A stretch of 64,000 nucleotides of DNA, from positions 1,488,001 to 1,552,000 of the forward strand of contig NZ_JONN01000001.1 of assembly GCF_000711715.1 (NCBI RefSeq), given 5' to 3'. Position 1 is the first letter of the stretch, and each line of letters begins with the position of its first letter. This stretch comes from Sphingomonas astaxanthinifaciens DSM 22298. Lineage in GTDB: Bacteria > Pseudomonadota > Alphaproteobacteria > Sphingomonadales > Sphingomonadaceae. Below are positions 17,059 to 26,089 of this stretch, one piece after another. The notes under the pieces were generated by a model. That model ran no database searches. It was not told the origin of the DNA and saw nothing but the letters and a program-made list of their open reading frames with translations. Made by a program: the position numbers and the translations under genes.

Positions 17059-18442
17059 AAGCTTCCCGGTAGCGGCGAACGACGCGCAGCGCGATGAGGT
17101 TGAGGAACAGGGTCACCAGGAACAGCACCAGGCCGAGCGCGAATGCCGCCAGAGTCTTGGGGCTGTCGAACTCCTGGTCGCCGGTCAGCAACTGCACGAT
17201 CTGGGTGGTGACCGTGGTGACGCTGCCGAAGGGATTGGCGGTGAGATTGGCCGAAAGGCCCGCGGCCATGACCACGATCATCGTCTCGCCGATCGCGCGG
17301 CTGACCGCGAGGAGGACGCCGCCGACCACGCCCGGGAGGGCGGCGGGCAGGATCACCTTGCGGATCGTCTCCGAGCGGGTCGCGCCGAGCGCGAGGCTGC
17401 CGTCGCGCATCGCCTGCGGCACGGCGGCGATGCTGTCGTCGGCCATGGAGCTCACGAACGGAATGATCATCACCCCCATGACGAGGCCCGCGGCAAGCGC
17501 GCTTTCGCTCGAGGCGCTGCTGATCCCGATGGCGAGGCCCAAGTCGCGAACCATCGGCGCGACGGTGAGCGCGGCGAAATAGCCGTAGACCACGGTCGGA
17601 ACGCCGGCGAGGATCTCGAGCAGGGGCTTCAGCACCGAGCGGACCCGCGAGGCGGCATATTGGGTGAGGTAGATGGCGCTCATCAGGCCGAGCGGGATCG
17701 CCACGACCATCGCGATGATCGCGCCGATGAACACCGTCCCCCAGAACAGAGGCACCGAGCCGAAGGCGCCCGACGAGCCCGCCTGGTCGGCCCGGATCGC
17801 GGTCTGGGGCGACCATTGCAGCCCGAACAGGAAGTCGGTCGCGGGCACCTTGGAGAAGAAGCGGATCGTCTCGAACAGCAGCGACAGCACGATCCCGAAG
17901 GTGGTCAGGATGGCGATCAGCGAGGCGGCGACGAGCAGCCCCATCAGCCAGCGCTCGACCCCGGCCCGGGCGCGCAGGTCGACACCGATCCGCGACAGCG
18001 CCCAGACCCCGCCGGCAATGGCCAGCAGTAGCGCGAAGCCGCCGCCGATCAGCCCATATTTGCCAAGCGCCTGGCTGTAGACCGGGACCAGTTCGCGGGC
18101 GAGCGGGGTAAAGGCGAGGTCGGTCCCCCCGGTCGCGACCGCCCGAGCCTCGTCGAGGATCGAATCGCGCGCGAGATCGAAGGCCGGAAGCTGCTGGCCG
18201 GCCGGACTTGCGATCACTGCCTGCTCGACCAGCCCGGTCTGGATCGGCGCCCAGACGGCAAGGAACAGCAAGGCCGGGACCGCTGCCCAGATGAAGGCGA
18301 AGCCGCCGTGGTAATTGGGTAGGCTGTTGAGCCGCTGCCGGCCGGCCCCGGCACCCTGGAGCGCGGACGCGCGCCCCCGCCCGACGACGAACACCGTCGC
18401 CGCGACAGCGAGAACCAGGACCAGGCCGAGCAGCAGGCTCAT
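17051..18442 (-). CDS. pstC: phosphate ABC transporter permease PstC, long form
   Basis: A 463-aa permease. About 150 N-terminal residues with two hydrophobic spans (LLGLVLVLAVAATVFVVG, FAFIWAAVPALLFLAVWA) precede the usual PstC core, as is common in alphaproteobacteria. The core has TFGIVLSLLFETIRFFSKVP, DFLFGLQWSP, the IPLGLMSAIYLTQYAA region and the EAA loop AVPQAMRDGSLALGATRSET. The ATG at 18442 is chosen because upstream in-frame sequence is Arg/Ser/Pro-rich antisense-type sequence over pstS. It follows pstS by 10 nt. Confidence 0.93.
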   Translation of the reverse strand: MSLLLGLVLVLAVAATVFVVGRGRASALQGAGAGRQRLNSLPNYHGGFAFIWAAVPALLFLAVWAPIQTGLVEQAVIASPAGQQLPAFDLARDSILDEARAVATGGTDLAFTPLARELVPVYSQALGKYGLIGGGFALLLAIAGGVWALSRIGVDLRARAGVERWLMGLLVAASLIAILTTFGIVLSLLFETIRFFSKVPATDFLFGLQWSPQTAIRADQAGSSGAFGSVPLFWGTVFIGAIIAMVVAIPLGLMSAIYLTQYAASRVRSVLKPLLEILAGVPTVVYGYFAALTVAPMVRDLGLAIGISSASSESALAAGLVMGVMIIPFVSSMADDSIAAVPQAMRDGSLALGATRSETIRKVILPAALPGVVGGVLLAVSRAIGETMIVVMAAGLSANLTANPFGSVTTVTTQIVQLLTGDQEFDSPKTLAAFALGLVLFLVTLFLNLIALRVVRRYREAYE

Positions 18443-18452
18443 TCGTTTCTGC

Positions 18453-19487
18453 TTACTTGAGCGACGCGGGGTCGAGCGGGGTGAGGCCCGTCGCGGCCTT
18501 GTTGGCCGCCTCGGCGTCCGCACCCTTGAACGGCACGAGGCCGCGCTTCTCGAGCAGGCCGCCGGTGCTCCACTCCTTGGCATATTGCGCAAGGAAGGCC
18601 TTGATGCCCGGCTTCACCGCTGCATGCTCGCCCTTGACGTAGATGTAGAGCTTGCGCGCACCCGGATATCTGAGGTTCGAGATGGTTTCCTCGCTCGGCA
18701 GCACGCCATCGATTTCGACCGGGCGGATCTTGTCGGCATTCTCGGCGAGGAAGCTGTAGCCGAGGACCCCGATGGTGCCCGGATCGGCTTCGACCTTCTG
18801 GACGAGGAGATTGTCGTTCTCGCCGGCTTCGACGAACACGCCGTCCTCGCGCACCTTGGTGCAGACTTCCTTGTGCTTCTTCTCGTCGCTCTTCTTGAGC
18901 GCCTTCATGGCGGGATCGCTTTCGCAGCCCTTGGTCAGCATGAGCTCGGCGAAGCTGTCGCGGGTGCCGCTGGTCGGCGGCGGGCCGAGAACGCGGATCT
19001 TGAGCGCGGGAAGCGCCGGATTGACGTCCTTCCAGGTCTGCGCCTTGTTCGGACCCTTGCCGAACGGATCGGCAGCGACCGCCTTGTAGATGTCGGCGAG
19101 GCTGACCTTGAGCGGCTGGGCCTGGTTCGATTCGATGAGGGTCAGGCCGTCGATCCCAATCGGGACCTCGATGACCTGCTTGGCGCCGACCTTGGCGCAA
19201 TCCTCATATTCGCTTTTCTTCATCGGGCGCGAGGCGTTCACCATGTCCGGGAACTTGCCGCCGACGCCTTCGCAGAACAGCTTGATGCCGGCACCCGTAC
19301 CGGTCGATTCGACGATCACGCTCTGCCCCGGATTGGCCTTCTGGAAGGCTTCCGCGACCGCGGTCGTAAACGGATAGACGGTCGACGAACCGACGATCTT
19401 CAGCTGCGACGATGCAGTGTTGCTGCCGCCCCCGCCGCACGCGCTCAGCGCCACCGCAAGCGGAAGCGCGACCCAAATCCTGGTCAT
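18453..19487 (-). CDS. pstS: phosphate-binding lipoprotein PstS
   Basis: A 344-aa substrate-binding protein. The signal MTRIWVALPLAVALSAC has a lipobox LSAC with Cys17, so it should be anchored in the periplasm. Phosphate-site motifs are IVGSSTVYPFTTAVAEAF, VESTGTGAGIKLFCEG, MVNASRPMKKSE and SGTRDSFAELMLTKGC. The ATG at 19487 follows GGAGAT; an ATG at 19502 is also in frame. It is the first gene of pstSCAB-phoU-phoB, with the Pho box 69 nt upstream, so it should be induced by phosphate starvation. Confidence 0.95.
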   Translation of the reverse strand: MTRIWVALPLAVALSACGGGGSNTASSQLKIVGSSTVYPFTTAVAEAFQKANPGQSVIVESTGTGAGIKLFCEGVGGKFPDMVNASRPMKKSEYEDCAKVGAKQVIEVPIGIDGLTLIESNQAQPLKVSLADIYKAVAADPFGKGPNKAQTWKDVNPALPALKIRVLGPPPTSGTRDSFAELMLTKGCESDPAMKALKKSDEKKHKEVCTKVREDGVFVEAGENDNLLVQKVEADPGTIGVLGYSFLAENADKIRPVEIDGVLPSEETISNLRYPGARKLYIYVKGEHAAVKPGIKAFLAQYAKEWSTGGLLEKRGLVPFKGADAEAANKAATGLTPLDPASLK

Positions 19488-19508
19488 GTATTGATCTCCC
19501 ATTGGGCC

Positions 19509-19526
19509 CCTCGGCCCCCGCCGAGG
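19509..19526 (-). promoter_or_regulatory. hairpin in the pstS leader
   Basis: A perfect 7-bp stem (CCTCGGC/GCCGAGG on the plus strand) with a 4-nt loop, lying between the Pho box and the pstS start. It could slow read-through from phoR or stabilise the pstS messenger. It has no T-run, so it is not a classical terminator. Confidence 0.4.
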
Positions 19527-19555
19527 CGCCTTAGCGTCAGTGCGGCGACCGCAAT

Positions 19556-19584
19556 GTGACGTGGACGTTACAGACTGATGACAT
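19556..19584 (-). promoter_or_regulatory. Pho box, three direct repeats (PhoB binding site)
   Basis: On the minus strand the sequence is ATGTCAT-CAGT-CTGTAAC-GTCC-ACGTCAC: three 7-mers matching the CTGTCAT half-site, each separated by 4 nt, giving the 11-bp period expected for head-to-tail PhoB dimers. It lies 69 nt before the pstS start codon and 9 nt after the phoR stop. It predicts PhoB-P activation of the pstSCAB-phoU-phoB operon. Confidence 0.8.
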
Positions 19585-19592
19585 CGCCCCCG

Positions 19593-20594
19593 TCAGGTCT
19601 GTGGAAGCCGCACCTCGAACTCGCTTCCCTGGCCGAGGACGCTCCGAATCTCGAGCAGGCCGCGGTGGCGTTCGACCACCTGCGCGACGATCGCGAGGCC
19701 GAGGCCGGTCCCGCCGCCGTCGCGGCTGCGGGCCGCATCGACCCGATAGAATCGCTCAGTCAGCCGCGGGATATGCTCGGCAGGAATGCCGTCGCCATGG
19801 TCGCGGACGATCAGCTTCTGCCAGCTCCCCGCTGCCTGGAGCGTAACCTCGATCCGCTCCCCCGGTGCCCGGCAACCGTAGCGCAAGGCATTGCCGAGGA
19901 GATTGTCGACCAGCTGGCGAAGCTGGGCGGTGTCGCCGCGAACGGACGGCAGCCCGGCCTCGAGGTCGAGGGCGATCTCGCAGCCGCGCTGCACGGCCAG
20001 CGCCTGCACCGCCTGCGCGCTCTCGCGCACCACCGAGGCGAGCGAGACCCGGTCGCGGGGGCCACGGAAACGGTCGGCCTCGATCCGCGACAGGCTCATG
20101 AGGTCGCGGATGATGACCATCATCCGGTTGGCCTGCTCGTGGATCTGCTTGCCGAAGCGGCGGCGGATCGCCTCGGGGACCTCGCCTTCGTCGGCCAGCG
20201 TCTCGGAAAAGCCGATCACCGCCGCCAACGGGGTCCGCAATTCGTGGCTGGCATTGGCGACGAAATCGATCTGGGCCTTTTCCGCGGCGCGGCGGGCGCT
20301 GCGATCGACCAGCCGGACCAGCAGCAGCGCGTCCGGAAGCGGGGTCAGCGCCACTTCCCAGCTGCGTTCGACCCCGCCGATGCCGCGCACCTCGAGCTGG
20401 CCTGCGCGGCCCGACAGGATGGCGTCGAGCGCCTGCGGATGGCGGATGGCAAAGCGCACGTCCTGCCCGACGAGCTGCTGGCCGAGAAGTGCCGCCGCCA
20501 CTCGGTTCGCCGCTACGGTCCGCTGCCCCGACACGAGCAGCGCGGGTTCTTCAAGGGCGTCGAGCAGCGCGAGGACCAGCGGAGGGACGGACAT
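19593..20594 (-). CDS. phoR: phosphate regulon sensor kinase PhoR, apparently without membrane spans
   Basis: A 333-aa histidine kinase. Residues 1-100 form a PAS-like sensor (PALLVSGQRTVAANRVAAAL). HisKA has the phosphorylated His118 in FVANASHELRTPLAAVIGF, and HATPase_c has the N-box LVDNLLGNALRYG and G-boxes DHGDGIPAEHIPRLTERFYR and GTGLGLAIV. The sequence is PhoR-like and lies directly upstream of the pst operon. The ATG at 20594 follows GGCGAGG. Typical PhoR proteins carry one or two N-terminal membrane helices; neither this protein nor its in-frame upstream extension shows one. Confidence 0.88.
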   Translation of the reverse strand: MSVPPLVLALLDALEEPALLVSGQRTVAANRVAAALLGQQLVGQDVRFAIRHPQALDAILSGRAGQLEVRGIGGVERSWEVALTPLPDALLLVRLVDRSARRAAEKAQIDFVANASHELRTPLAAVIGFSETLADEGEVPEAIRRRFGKQIHEQANRMMVIIRDLMSLSRIEADRFRGPRDRVSLASVVRESAQAVQALAVQRGCEIALDLEAGLPSVRGDTAQLRQLVDNLLGNALRYGCRAPGERIEVTLQAAGSWQKLIVRDHGDGIPAEHIPRLTERFYRVDAARSRDGGGTGLGLAIVAQVVERHRGLLEIRSVLGQGSEFEVRLPQT

Positions 20595-20806
20595 GCCTCG
20601 CCGGGCTAGGTCAAGCGCTCCCGTCAGGCAACCTGCTGGGCCCGCCAGCGCTCGAACAGGCTCGTGCTTTAGGCACCGACCCCAATCAGCACCAGGTTCG
20701 GATAGGACCATACCGCCAGAGCCGCGTCGAAGGCGAAGCCCATCACCGAGAGATTCCGAATCGGCTTCGATTCGGTGACCGGATGGTGGGACCTGTGGTG
20801 GTGGAT

Positions 20807-20833
20807 CGAACCGGGGCGCCTCGCGCCGGTTCG
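20807..20833. repeat. inverted repeat just 3' of tRNA-Tyr
   Basis: CGAACCGG(GG)CGC pairs with GCGCCGGTTCG, an 11-bp stem interrupted by a 2-nt bulge, starting 4 nt after the encoded CCA of the minus-strand tRNA. A second perfect 8-bp hairpin (CCGAATCG-GCTT-CGATTCGG) lies at 20756-20775. They may serve in tRNA 3' processing or termination, though neither has a T-run. Confidence 0.4.
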
Positions 20834-20836
20834 TCG

Positions 20837-20922
20837 TGGTGGAGAGGGCTGGATTCGAACCAGCGTACGCTTGCGCGGGCAGATTTACAGTCTGCTGCCT
20901 TTAACCACTCGGCCACCTCTCC
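20837..20922 (-). tRNA. tRNA-Tyr (GTA)
   Basis: On the minus strand the acceptor GGAGAGG pairs with CCTCTCC, followed by A and an encoded CCA. The anticodon stem GCAGA/TCTGC encloses CTGTAAA, anticodon GTA. A long variable arm precedes GGTTCGAATCC in the T arm, as expected for a type II tRNA-Tyr. About 240 nt separate it from the start of phoR. Confidence 0.97.
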
Positions 20923-20979
20923 ACGAGGTCAGGCCGGGCGCCAATGCCGCCCGGGGGGATGCCTGTCAACGCTCAACCG

Positions 20980-22341
20980 TCAGCGACGCACCGCTTCGTC
21001 GAGCCGGCGCACCCCGAGGCCGAGCATTCGCGCCGCGCCCGGATCGAGCGGAAGCGGGGCAAGGCGGTCGGCGCCCGGCCGCTCGCGCCCGATCAGATAG
21101 GCGGCGCTAGTGCGGCCTTCGCCGGCGCCTGCACGATAGGTGGCGTTGAAGGCGATCACCGGCACGAACAGGCTGCGCCCCTGCGCCTCGTAGGCGCGAA
21201 TCGCCGAGCGCGGCATGCGGATTTCGTGGCTGACGGTGGCCGAAGCCATGGGCGCGATCTCGTCGATGCCTTCGGCGGTGCTGGGCGCAAGCGCGAAGAA
21301 ACGGCTGAGTTCCTGACCCTGCTGGTCGCCCGCGTTGAGCGCGAGCGCCTCTACCACGATGGCCCGGGCGCCCGCCGCGCCGCCGTTGACGATCACGAGG
21401 TCGAACCGGATCAGCGCCTCCGCCTCGTCGAGCAGTATCTCCCGCACCGCGAGGTCGAGGTCGAGCCACGGCCGCAGCCGCCGGCTGACCACCGCACCCA
21501 CGGGCGCGGGCTGCGGGGCTGGCGCCGACGCGGGCGCGGGCGGTGCGGCAGGCGGCGCGGGCGCGGGCGGTGCGGCAGGCGGCGCGGGGCGAAGTCGGGT
21601 CGTGACCACGCCCGCCGGAAGCGTCGAACTTGGCTCAGGGGCGGCGGGCACCGGCCGAGCCGACGGCGCGGGCGACCTGGCGGGCGGCGCCGGGCGCGGT
21701 GCGGGCGCGGGGGCCGGCGGCGCATCGGGCGCGAGGAACAGGGCGCGCCCCAGGTCCCCGCCCGCGGGGGCGAGCCGCTGGCGGCGCGACCGCAGGGCCA
21801 GCGCCAGCGCAATGCCCGCCAGCGCCGCGCCGATCATCCACGGCCACCAGCCGAAGCCGGTCGCGGGACCGGAGGCCGGAACGGCCGGCTCGGACACGGT
21901 CAGCGGGGCAAGGTCGGGCGCTGCGGTGGTGGGGGCGGGTTCGGCCGGCGCGCTGGTTGCGGGCGGAAGAGCCGAGGGCAATTCGGGCGCCGGGCTCGGC
22001 GTGGTCTCGGCCGTGGCCGGCTGCCGTGTCGACACCGTCGGCGCCGACCGGGTGACCTCGGCGGCAGGCGCGGCCGATGGCGGCGGCGCGGCCTCGGCCC
22101 GGGGCGTGGCCGGCCGGGGCCGGGTGGTGGAGGGCGCCGGCGCGGGCGCCGGATCGGTGGCGGCCGGGGCCGGTTCGGTCCGAGTGCCGGGCAGCGCGAA
22201 ATCGCGCAGCTGCTCGGGACCCACCGTGCCCGCGCGCGGCGGCGGCGCCGGGGTCACGACATTGGCCGGACCCGGCGCAGTCTGGGCGAAGGCCGCCGTG
22301 CTCAGCGAGAAGCAGGCGAGGGCAATGCAGAGTCGAGCCAC
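20980..22341 (-). CDS. Ala/Pro-rich membrane protein of unknown function
   Basis: A 453-aa protein from GTG 22341. A signal peptide (VARLCIALACFSLSTAAFAQ) is followed by about 130 residues rich in Pro, Ala and Thr. One membrane span lies at about residues 165-185 (WMIGAALAGIALALAL), then a second Pro/Ala-rich linker and a folded C-terminal domain of about 170 residues (RPWLDLDLAVREILLDEAEALIRFDLVI, then MASATVSHEIRMPRSAI). The layout suggests a periplasmic arm and a cytoplasmic domain joined by flexible linkers. There is no ATG near the signal, and no strong Shine-Dalgarno before the GTG. Not recognised as a named family; it stands alone between tRNA-Tyr and the pirin gene. Confidence 0.7.
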   Translation of the reverse strand: MARLCIALACFSLSTAAFAQTAPGPANVVTPAPPPRAGTVGPEQLRDFALPGTRTEPAPAATDPAPAPAPSTTRPRPATPRAEAAPPPSAAPAAEVTRSAPTVSTRQPATAETTPSPAPELPSALPPATSAPAEPAPTTAAPDLAPLTVSEPAVPASGPATGFGWWPWMIGAALAGIALALALRSRRQRLAPAGGDLGRALFLAPDAPPAPAPAPRPAPPARSPAPSARPVPAAPEPSSTLPAGVVTTRLRPAPPAAPPAPAPPAAPPAPASAPAPQPAPVGAVVSRRLRPWLDLDLAVREILLDEAEALIRFDLVIVNGGAAGARAIVVEALALNAGDQQGQELSRFFALAPSTAEGIDEIAPMASATVSHEIRMPRSAIRAYEAQGRSLFVPVIAFNATYRAGAGEGRTSAAYLIGRERPGADRLAPLPLDPGAARMLGLGVRRLDEAVRR

Positions 22342-22420
22342 AAGGCGTTCTAAATCATCATCTTGACGAGGAAGAACGCCCTTTGGACCAGCCGCGTCGC
22401 GACCACAAGCCGCAAGCCTG

Positions 22421-23113
22421 TCAGCGAGCGTCGACCAGCACCAGTTCGGCGTCGTGGTCGCCCTCGATCCGAAGCTCGGTCTCGCCGGTGATGGCGATCC
22501 CGTCACGCGCGCCAGCTTCCTTGCCGTTCACCCTGACCGGGGCGGAGGGCACGAGATAGAGGTGCCGCGCAGGGTCGATCGCGAGGGTCACCGCGCCGCC
22601 GCCGCGCAGGGTCGCACCGAGGATTCGGGCGTCGGCATTGATGGTCAGCGCGCCATCCTCGGCATTGCCGCTGGCGAGAAGCTGGAAGGCGTTGTCTCGT
22701 GCTTCCCGCGGGAAAGGCATCGCGCCCCAGCTCGGCTTGACGCTCGGCCGGTCGGTTTCGATCCAGATCTGGAACAGGGTCGTCTCTTCGTCCTCGAGAT
22801 TATATTCGGCGTGGACGACCCCGTCGCCCGCGCTCATCACCTGGACGTCGCCCGCCCCGGTGCGGCCCTTGTTGCCGAGGCTGTCCTGGTGCGTGATCGC
22901 GCCGGTCCGGACATAGGTGACGATCTCCATATCGCGATGAGGATGCGGCGGAAAGCCCGACTTGGCCGCGATCCGGTCGTCGTTCCAGACGCGGATCCGA
23001 CCCCAGCCCATCCGGCCGGGATCATAATAATTGGCGAAGGAGAAATGGTGGCGCGCGTCGAGCCAGCCATGGTCGGCGTGGCCGAGCGACTTGAAGGGGC
23101 GGATGTCGATCAT
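22421..23113 (-). CDS. pirin-family protein (bicupin, quercetin dioxygenase-like)
   Basis: A 230-aa bicupin. The metal-site motifs in the N-terminal cupin are PPHPHRDMEIVTYV, then HQDS and GDGVVHAEYN, the His/His/His/Glu set of YhhW/pirin proteins. Some members oxidise flavonols such as quercetin; others have regulatory roles. The C-terminal half is a second cupin without ligands. The ATG at 23113 gives normal length. It lies 39 nt after the carbonic-anhydrase-like gene on the same strand and is probably co-transcribed. Confidence 0.9.
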   Translation of the reverse strand: MIDIRPFKSLGHADHGWLDARHHFSFANYYDPGRMGWGRIRVWNDDRIAAKSGFPPHPHRDMEIVTYVRTGAITHQDSLGNKGRTGAGDVQVMSAGDGVVHAEYNLEDEETTLFQIWIETDRPSVKPSWGAMPFPREARDNAFQLLASGNAEDGALTINADARILGATLRGGGAVTLAIDPARHLYLVPSAPVRVNGKEAGARDGIAITGETELRIEGDHDAELVLVDAR

Positions 23114-23152
23114 GAGCCGCTAATTGGGCCTCTCCCGGACGGCCCTCAAGTG

Positions 23153-23677
23153 TCAGGCCTGTAACCGCAGGCGGGCCGAATATACCGCGGCCTTGTCGGC
23201 GTAATGGAGCGCGCTTGCCGCGAGCATCTGGCGCTCGGCCTCGCTCAGCGCCCGGACGATTCGCGCCGGCGCGCCGACCAGCAGGTGCCCGGGCTCGTAG
23301 GTCTTGCCCTCGGGGACCAGCGCGCCCGCGCCGACGATGCAGCCGGCGCCGATGAAGGCCCCGTTCAGCACCCGCGCGCCCATCCCGATCAGCGCTCCGT
23401 CGGCAACCGTGCAGCCGTGGAGGATCGCCTGGTGGCCGACCGTCACCCCGCGCCCGATGGTGAGCGGCGCATGGGGATCGCTGTGGCAGACCGCGCCATC
23501 CTGGACGTTGCTCTCGTCGCCGATCAGGATGGGCGTGTTGTCGGCCCGAATCACCGCTCCGAACCAGACGCTCGCCCGCGCGCCCAACCGGACATCGCCG
23601 ATGAGGTCGGCCGAGGGCGCCACCCAGCTGCCTTCTCCAAGGGTCGGTCCGATGTCGTCGAGCTGGTAAAGCGGCAT
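23153..23677 (-). CDS. gamma-class carbonic anhydrase-like protein
   Basis: A 174-aa left-handed beta-helix protein built of hexapeptide repeats (VWFGAVIRADNTPILIGDES, NVQDGAVCHSD). The zinc ligands of the gamma class are visible: His in VCHSD and two in VTVGHQAILHGC. It is homologous to YrdA/CaiE/PaaY-type proteins, some of which hydrate CO2 or hydrolyse thioesters. It is divergent from the sensor kinase at 23756 with a 78-nt shared upstream region. Confidence 0.9.
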   Translation of the reverse strand: MPLYQLDDIGPTLGEGSWVAPSADLIGDVRLGARASVWFGAVIRADNTPILIGDESNVQDGAVCHSDPHAPLTIGRGVTVGHQAILHGCTVADGALIGMGARVLNGAFIGAGCIVGAGALVPEGKTYEPGHLLVGAPARIVRALSEAERQMLAASALHYADKAAVYSARLRLQA

Positions 23678-23755
23678 GACCGATGGTGTAGCGGTTGGAC
23701 AATCGTCGGCAAAGTCGCTCTTCCAGATTGCCTCGGGCTTCGCTAGCGCATTGCG

Positions 23756-26089
23756 ATGCCTGCATTCCTCGATGGCGGCGGCGAGTGCGGCGCCCTGATC
23801 AAAGCGCGTGACTGGTCGGACAGCCTCGGGCCCGTCGCCGGCTGGCCGGTCAGCCTCAAGGCCGCCACCGGACTTCTCCTTCGCTCGCCCGTGCCGATGG
23901 CCATGTTGTGGGGCGAAGAGGGCATCATGCTATACAACGACGGCTATTCGGTCATCGCCGGCGGCCGCCACCCGCAGCTCCTCGGTTCACGGGTGCGCGA
24001 AGGCTGGCCCGAAGCCGCCGAGTTCAACGACCGGGTGATGAAGGTCGGCCTCGCGGGGGGCACCTTGTCCTTTGCCGATCAGGAATTCGTCCTGCACCGC
24101 CACGGCCGGCCCGAGGCCGTCGCCTTCAACCTCGATTATTCCCCGGTCCTGGGCGACGATGGGCGCCCCGCCGGGGTGCTCGCCATCGTGATCGAGACCA
24201 CCGCGCGCCTCCGCGCCGAGCGGGAGGTCAAGTCGCGCGCGGCCCGGCTCGCCTTCTTCGATTCGCTGTCCGAAGCGATCCGGGATCTGTCGTCGCCGGT
24301 CCAGATCATGTCGGAAACCGCCCGGCTCCTCGGGCAGCATCTCCAGGCCTCGGTCGTCGCCTATGCCGACATGGAAGCCGACGAGGACGTCTTCACCATC
24401 CGCGGCAGCTGGGCCGCGGAGGGCTCGCCAAACATCGTCGGCCGCTACACGCTCGAAACGTTTGGCCCGACCGCCAATCACGCGCTTCATGCCGGCAAGC
24501 CCTTCATCACCCGCGATTCGCTTGCCGAATTGGGTCCGGTCGAGGCGCGGGCGCTGCTCGACCTCGGCCTCGGCGCAACGGTGTGCATGCCCTACCATCG
24601 GGCCGGCCGCCTGATCGCGCTGATGGCAGTGCACCAGAAGGACCCGCGCGACTGGACCGCGGACGAACTTGGGCTCATCGCCGAAGCGACCGAACGCAGC
24701 TGGGCCCATGTGGTGCGGGTCCGCTCCGAAGCCATCCTGCGCGAGAGCGAGACCCGATTCCGCAACATCGCCGATCACACGCCGGTCATGTTGTGGGTGA
24801 CCGACGAGACCGGCTACTGCACCTATCTCAACCGGACCTGGTACGAATTCACCGGCCAGTCCGAGGGCGACGGCGAGGGCTTCGGATGGCTCAACGCGGT
24901 CCATGAAGAAGACCGTCCCGGCGCGGAACGCGCCTTCATCCAGGCCAATGAGGCACAGAGCGGCTACGAGACCGATTTCCGGCTTCGTCGGCACGACGGC
25001 AATTTTCGCTGGTGCATCGATGCCGCGGCGCCGCGCTTCGACGCATCGGGCGAGTTTCTTGGCTATGTCGGGTCGGTGATCGACGTCCAGGATCGGCGCG
25101 AGGCGGTCGACCAGGTACGGCGCAGCGAGGAACAACTGCGCGCGGTGATTGACCAGATGCCGGTCGGGGTCGCCCTCGCCCGCATTCCAGGTGGCGAGAT
25201 CCTCGTCTACAATCAGGCGATGGACGAGATACTCGGCCACCCGTTCCTGTCGGGCGGCTCGGAGGGCTACGGCGGCTACGGCGGGCTCGACCCCGACGGC
25301 AACGCGCTCGCGCTCGAGTCCTATCCCCTGTGGCGCGCGGTCAATCGCGGCGAAACCGTGATCGACAACGAGATGATTTATCGCCGCCCCGACGGCCGGA
25401 TCGTCAGCCTGCTGTCCCAGGCAGCACCGGTGGTCGGCGACGACGGCAAGGCCGACATCGCCATCGTCGCGGTGCAGGACATCAGCCAGCGCAAGCAGGC
25501 CGAAGCGCACCAGCAACTGCTGATCAACGAGCTCAGCCACCGCGCCAAGAACCTGCTCGCGATCATCCAGAGCCTCGCCCAGCAGAGCTTCAAGGGCGAC
25601 GGCACCGCGGCCGAGCAGCTCGCCCGCTTCGAGGGCCGGCTGGGCGCGCTGTCGGCCGCGCACGGGATCCTCACCCGCGAGAAATGGGAAGCCGTCCCAC
25701 TCCGCCGCCTGATCTGCGACACCTTCACCGCCGTCCGCGCCGACGACGACCGCCTCCGCCTCGAGGGTCCCGACCTCATGCTCTCGCCCAAGAGCGCGGT
25801 CAGCCTCGCCATGGCGATCCACGAGCTCGCCACCAACGCGCTCAAATATGGCAGCATCGGGGTCGAGGACGGAACGGTCACGGTGCGCTGGCGCGCGGAG
25901 GAAGGCCGGCTCTACCTCGACTGGAAGGAGCACGGCGGCCCGCCGGTGACCGAGCCCGCCAGCCGCGGCTTCGGCAGCCGGATGATCGAGCGCGGCCTCG
26001 CCGCCGAGCTTGGCGGGTCGGTCAGAATCCTCTTCGAACCCGACGGGGTACGGTGCGTGGTCGACGCCCCGATTCCCGACCATGGCTGA
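23756..26089 (+). CDS. PAS/GAF sensor histidine kinase, HWE family
   Basis: A 777-aa cytosolic kinase without membrane spans. Residues about 25-155 are a first PAS-like domain, 165-325 a GAF domain, 335-450 a PAS/PAC (ITDHTPVMLWVTDETG-like, here FRNIADHTPVMLWVTDETGY), 460-585 another PAS, and 590-777 an HWE kinase. The HWE marks are the phospho-His in NELSHRAKNLLAIIQSLAQQ, EKWEAVPLRRLI, and the N-box MAIHELATNALKYGS. The absence of Cys in a GAF chromophore motif argues against a bilin phytochrome. Its stop overlaps the start of a receiver gene, an obvious cognate pair. Signal unknown. Confidence 0.9.
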   Translation: MPAFLDGGGECGALIKARDWSDSLGPVAGWPVSLKAATGLLLRSPVPMAMLWGEEGIMLYNDGYSVIAGGRHPQLLGSRVREGWPEAAEFNDRVMKVGLAGGTLSFADQEFVLHRHGRPEAVAFNLDYSPVLGDDGRPAGVLAIVIETTARLRAEREVKSRAARLAFFDSLSEAIRDLSSPVQIMSETARLLGQHLQASVVAYADMEADEDVFTIRGSWAAEGSPNIVGRYTLETFGPTANHALHAGKPFITRDSLAELGPVEARALLDLGLGATVCMPYHRAGRLIALMAVHQKDPRDWTADELGLIAEATERSWAHVVRVRSEAILRESETRFRNIADHTPVMLWVTDETGYCTYLNRTWYEFTGQSEGDGEGFGWLNAVHEEDRPGAERAFIQANEAQSGYETDFRLRRHDGNFRWCIDAAAPRFDASGEFLGYVGSVIDVQDRREAVDQVRRSEEQLRAVIDQMPVGVALARIPGGEILVYNQAMDEILGHPFLSGGSEGYGGYGGLDPDGNALALESYPLWRAVNRGETVIDNEMIYRRPDGRIVSLLSQAAPVVGDDGKADIAIVAVQDISQRKQAEAHQQLLINELSHRAKNLLAIIQSLAQQSFKGDGTAAEQLARFEGRLGALSAAHGILTREKWEAVPLRRLICDTFTAVRADDDRLRLEGPDLMLSPKSAVSLAMAIHELATNALKYGSIGVEDGTVTVRWRAEEGRLYLDWKEHGGPPVTEPASRGFGSRMIERGLAAELGGSVRILFEPDGVRCVVDAPIPDHG

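Noticed and set aside
20669..20743. 24-aa minus-strand frame (a short hydrophobic peptide) between phoR and tRNA-Tyr
   Set aside because: It has ATG and TAA and a hydrophobic stretch, but no ribosome binding site and too little length to support; left as a possibility only.
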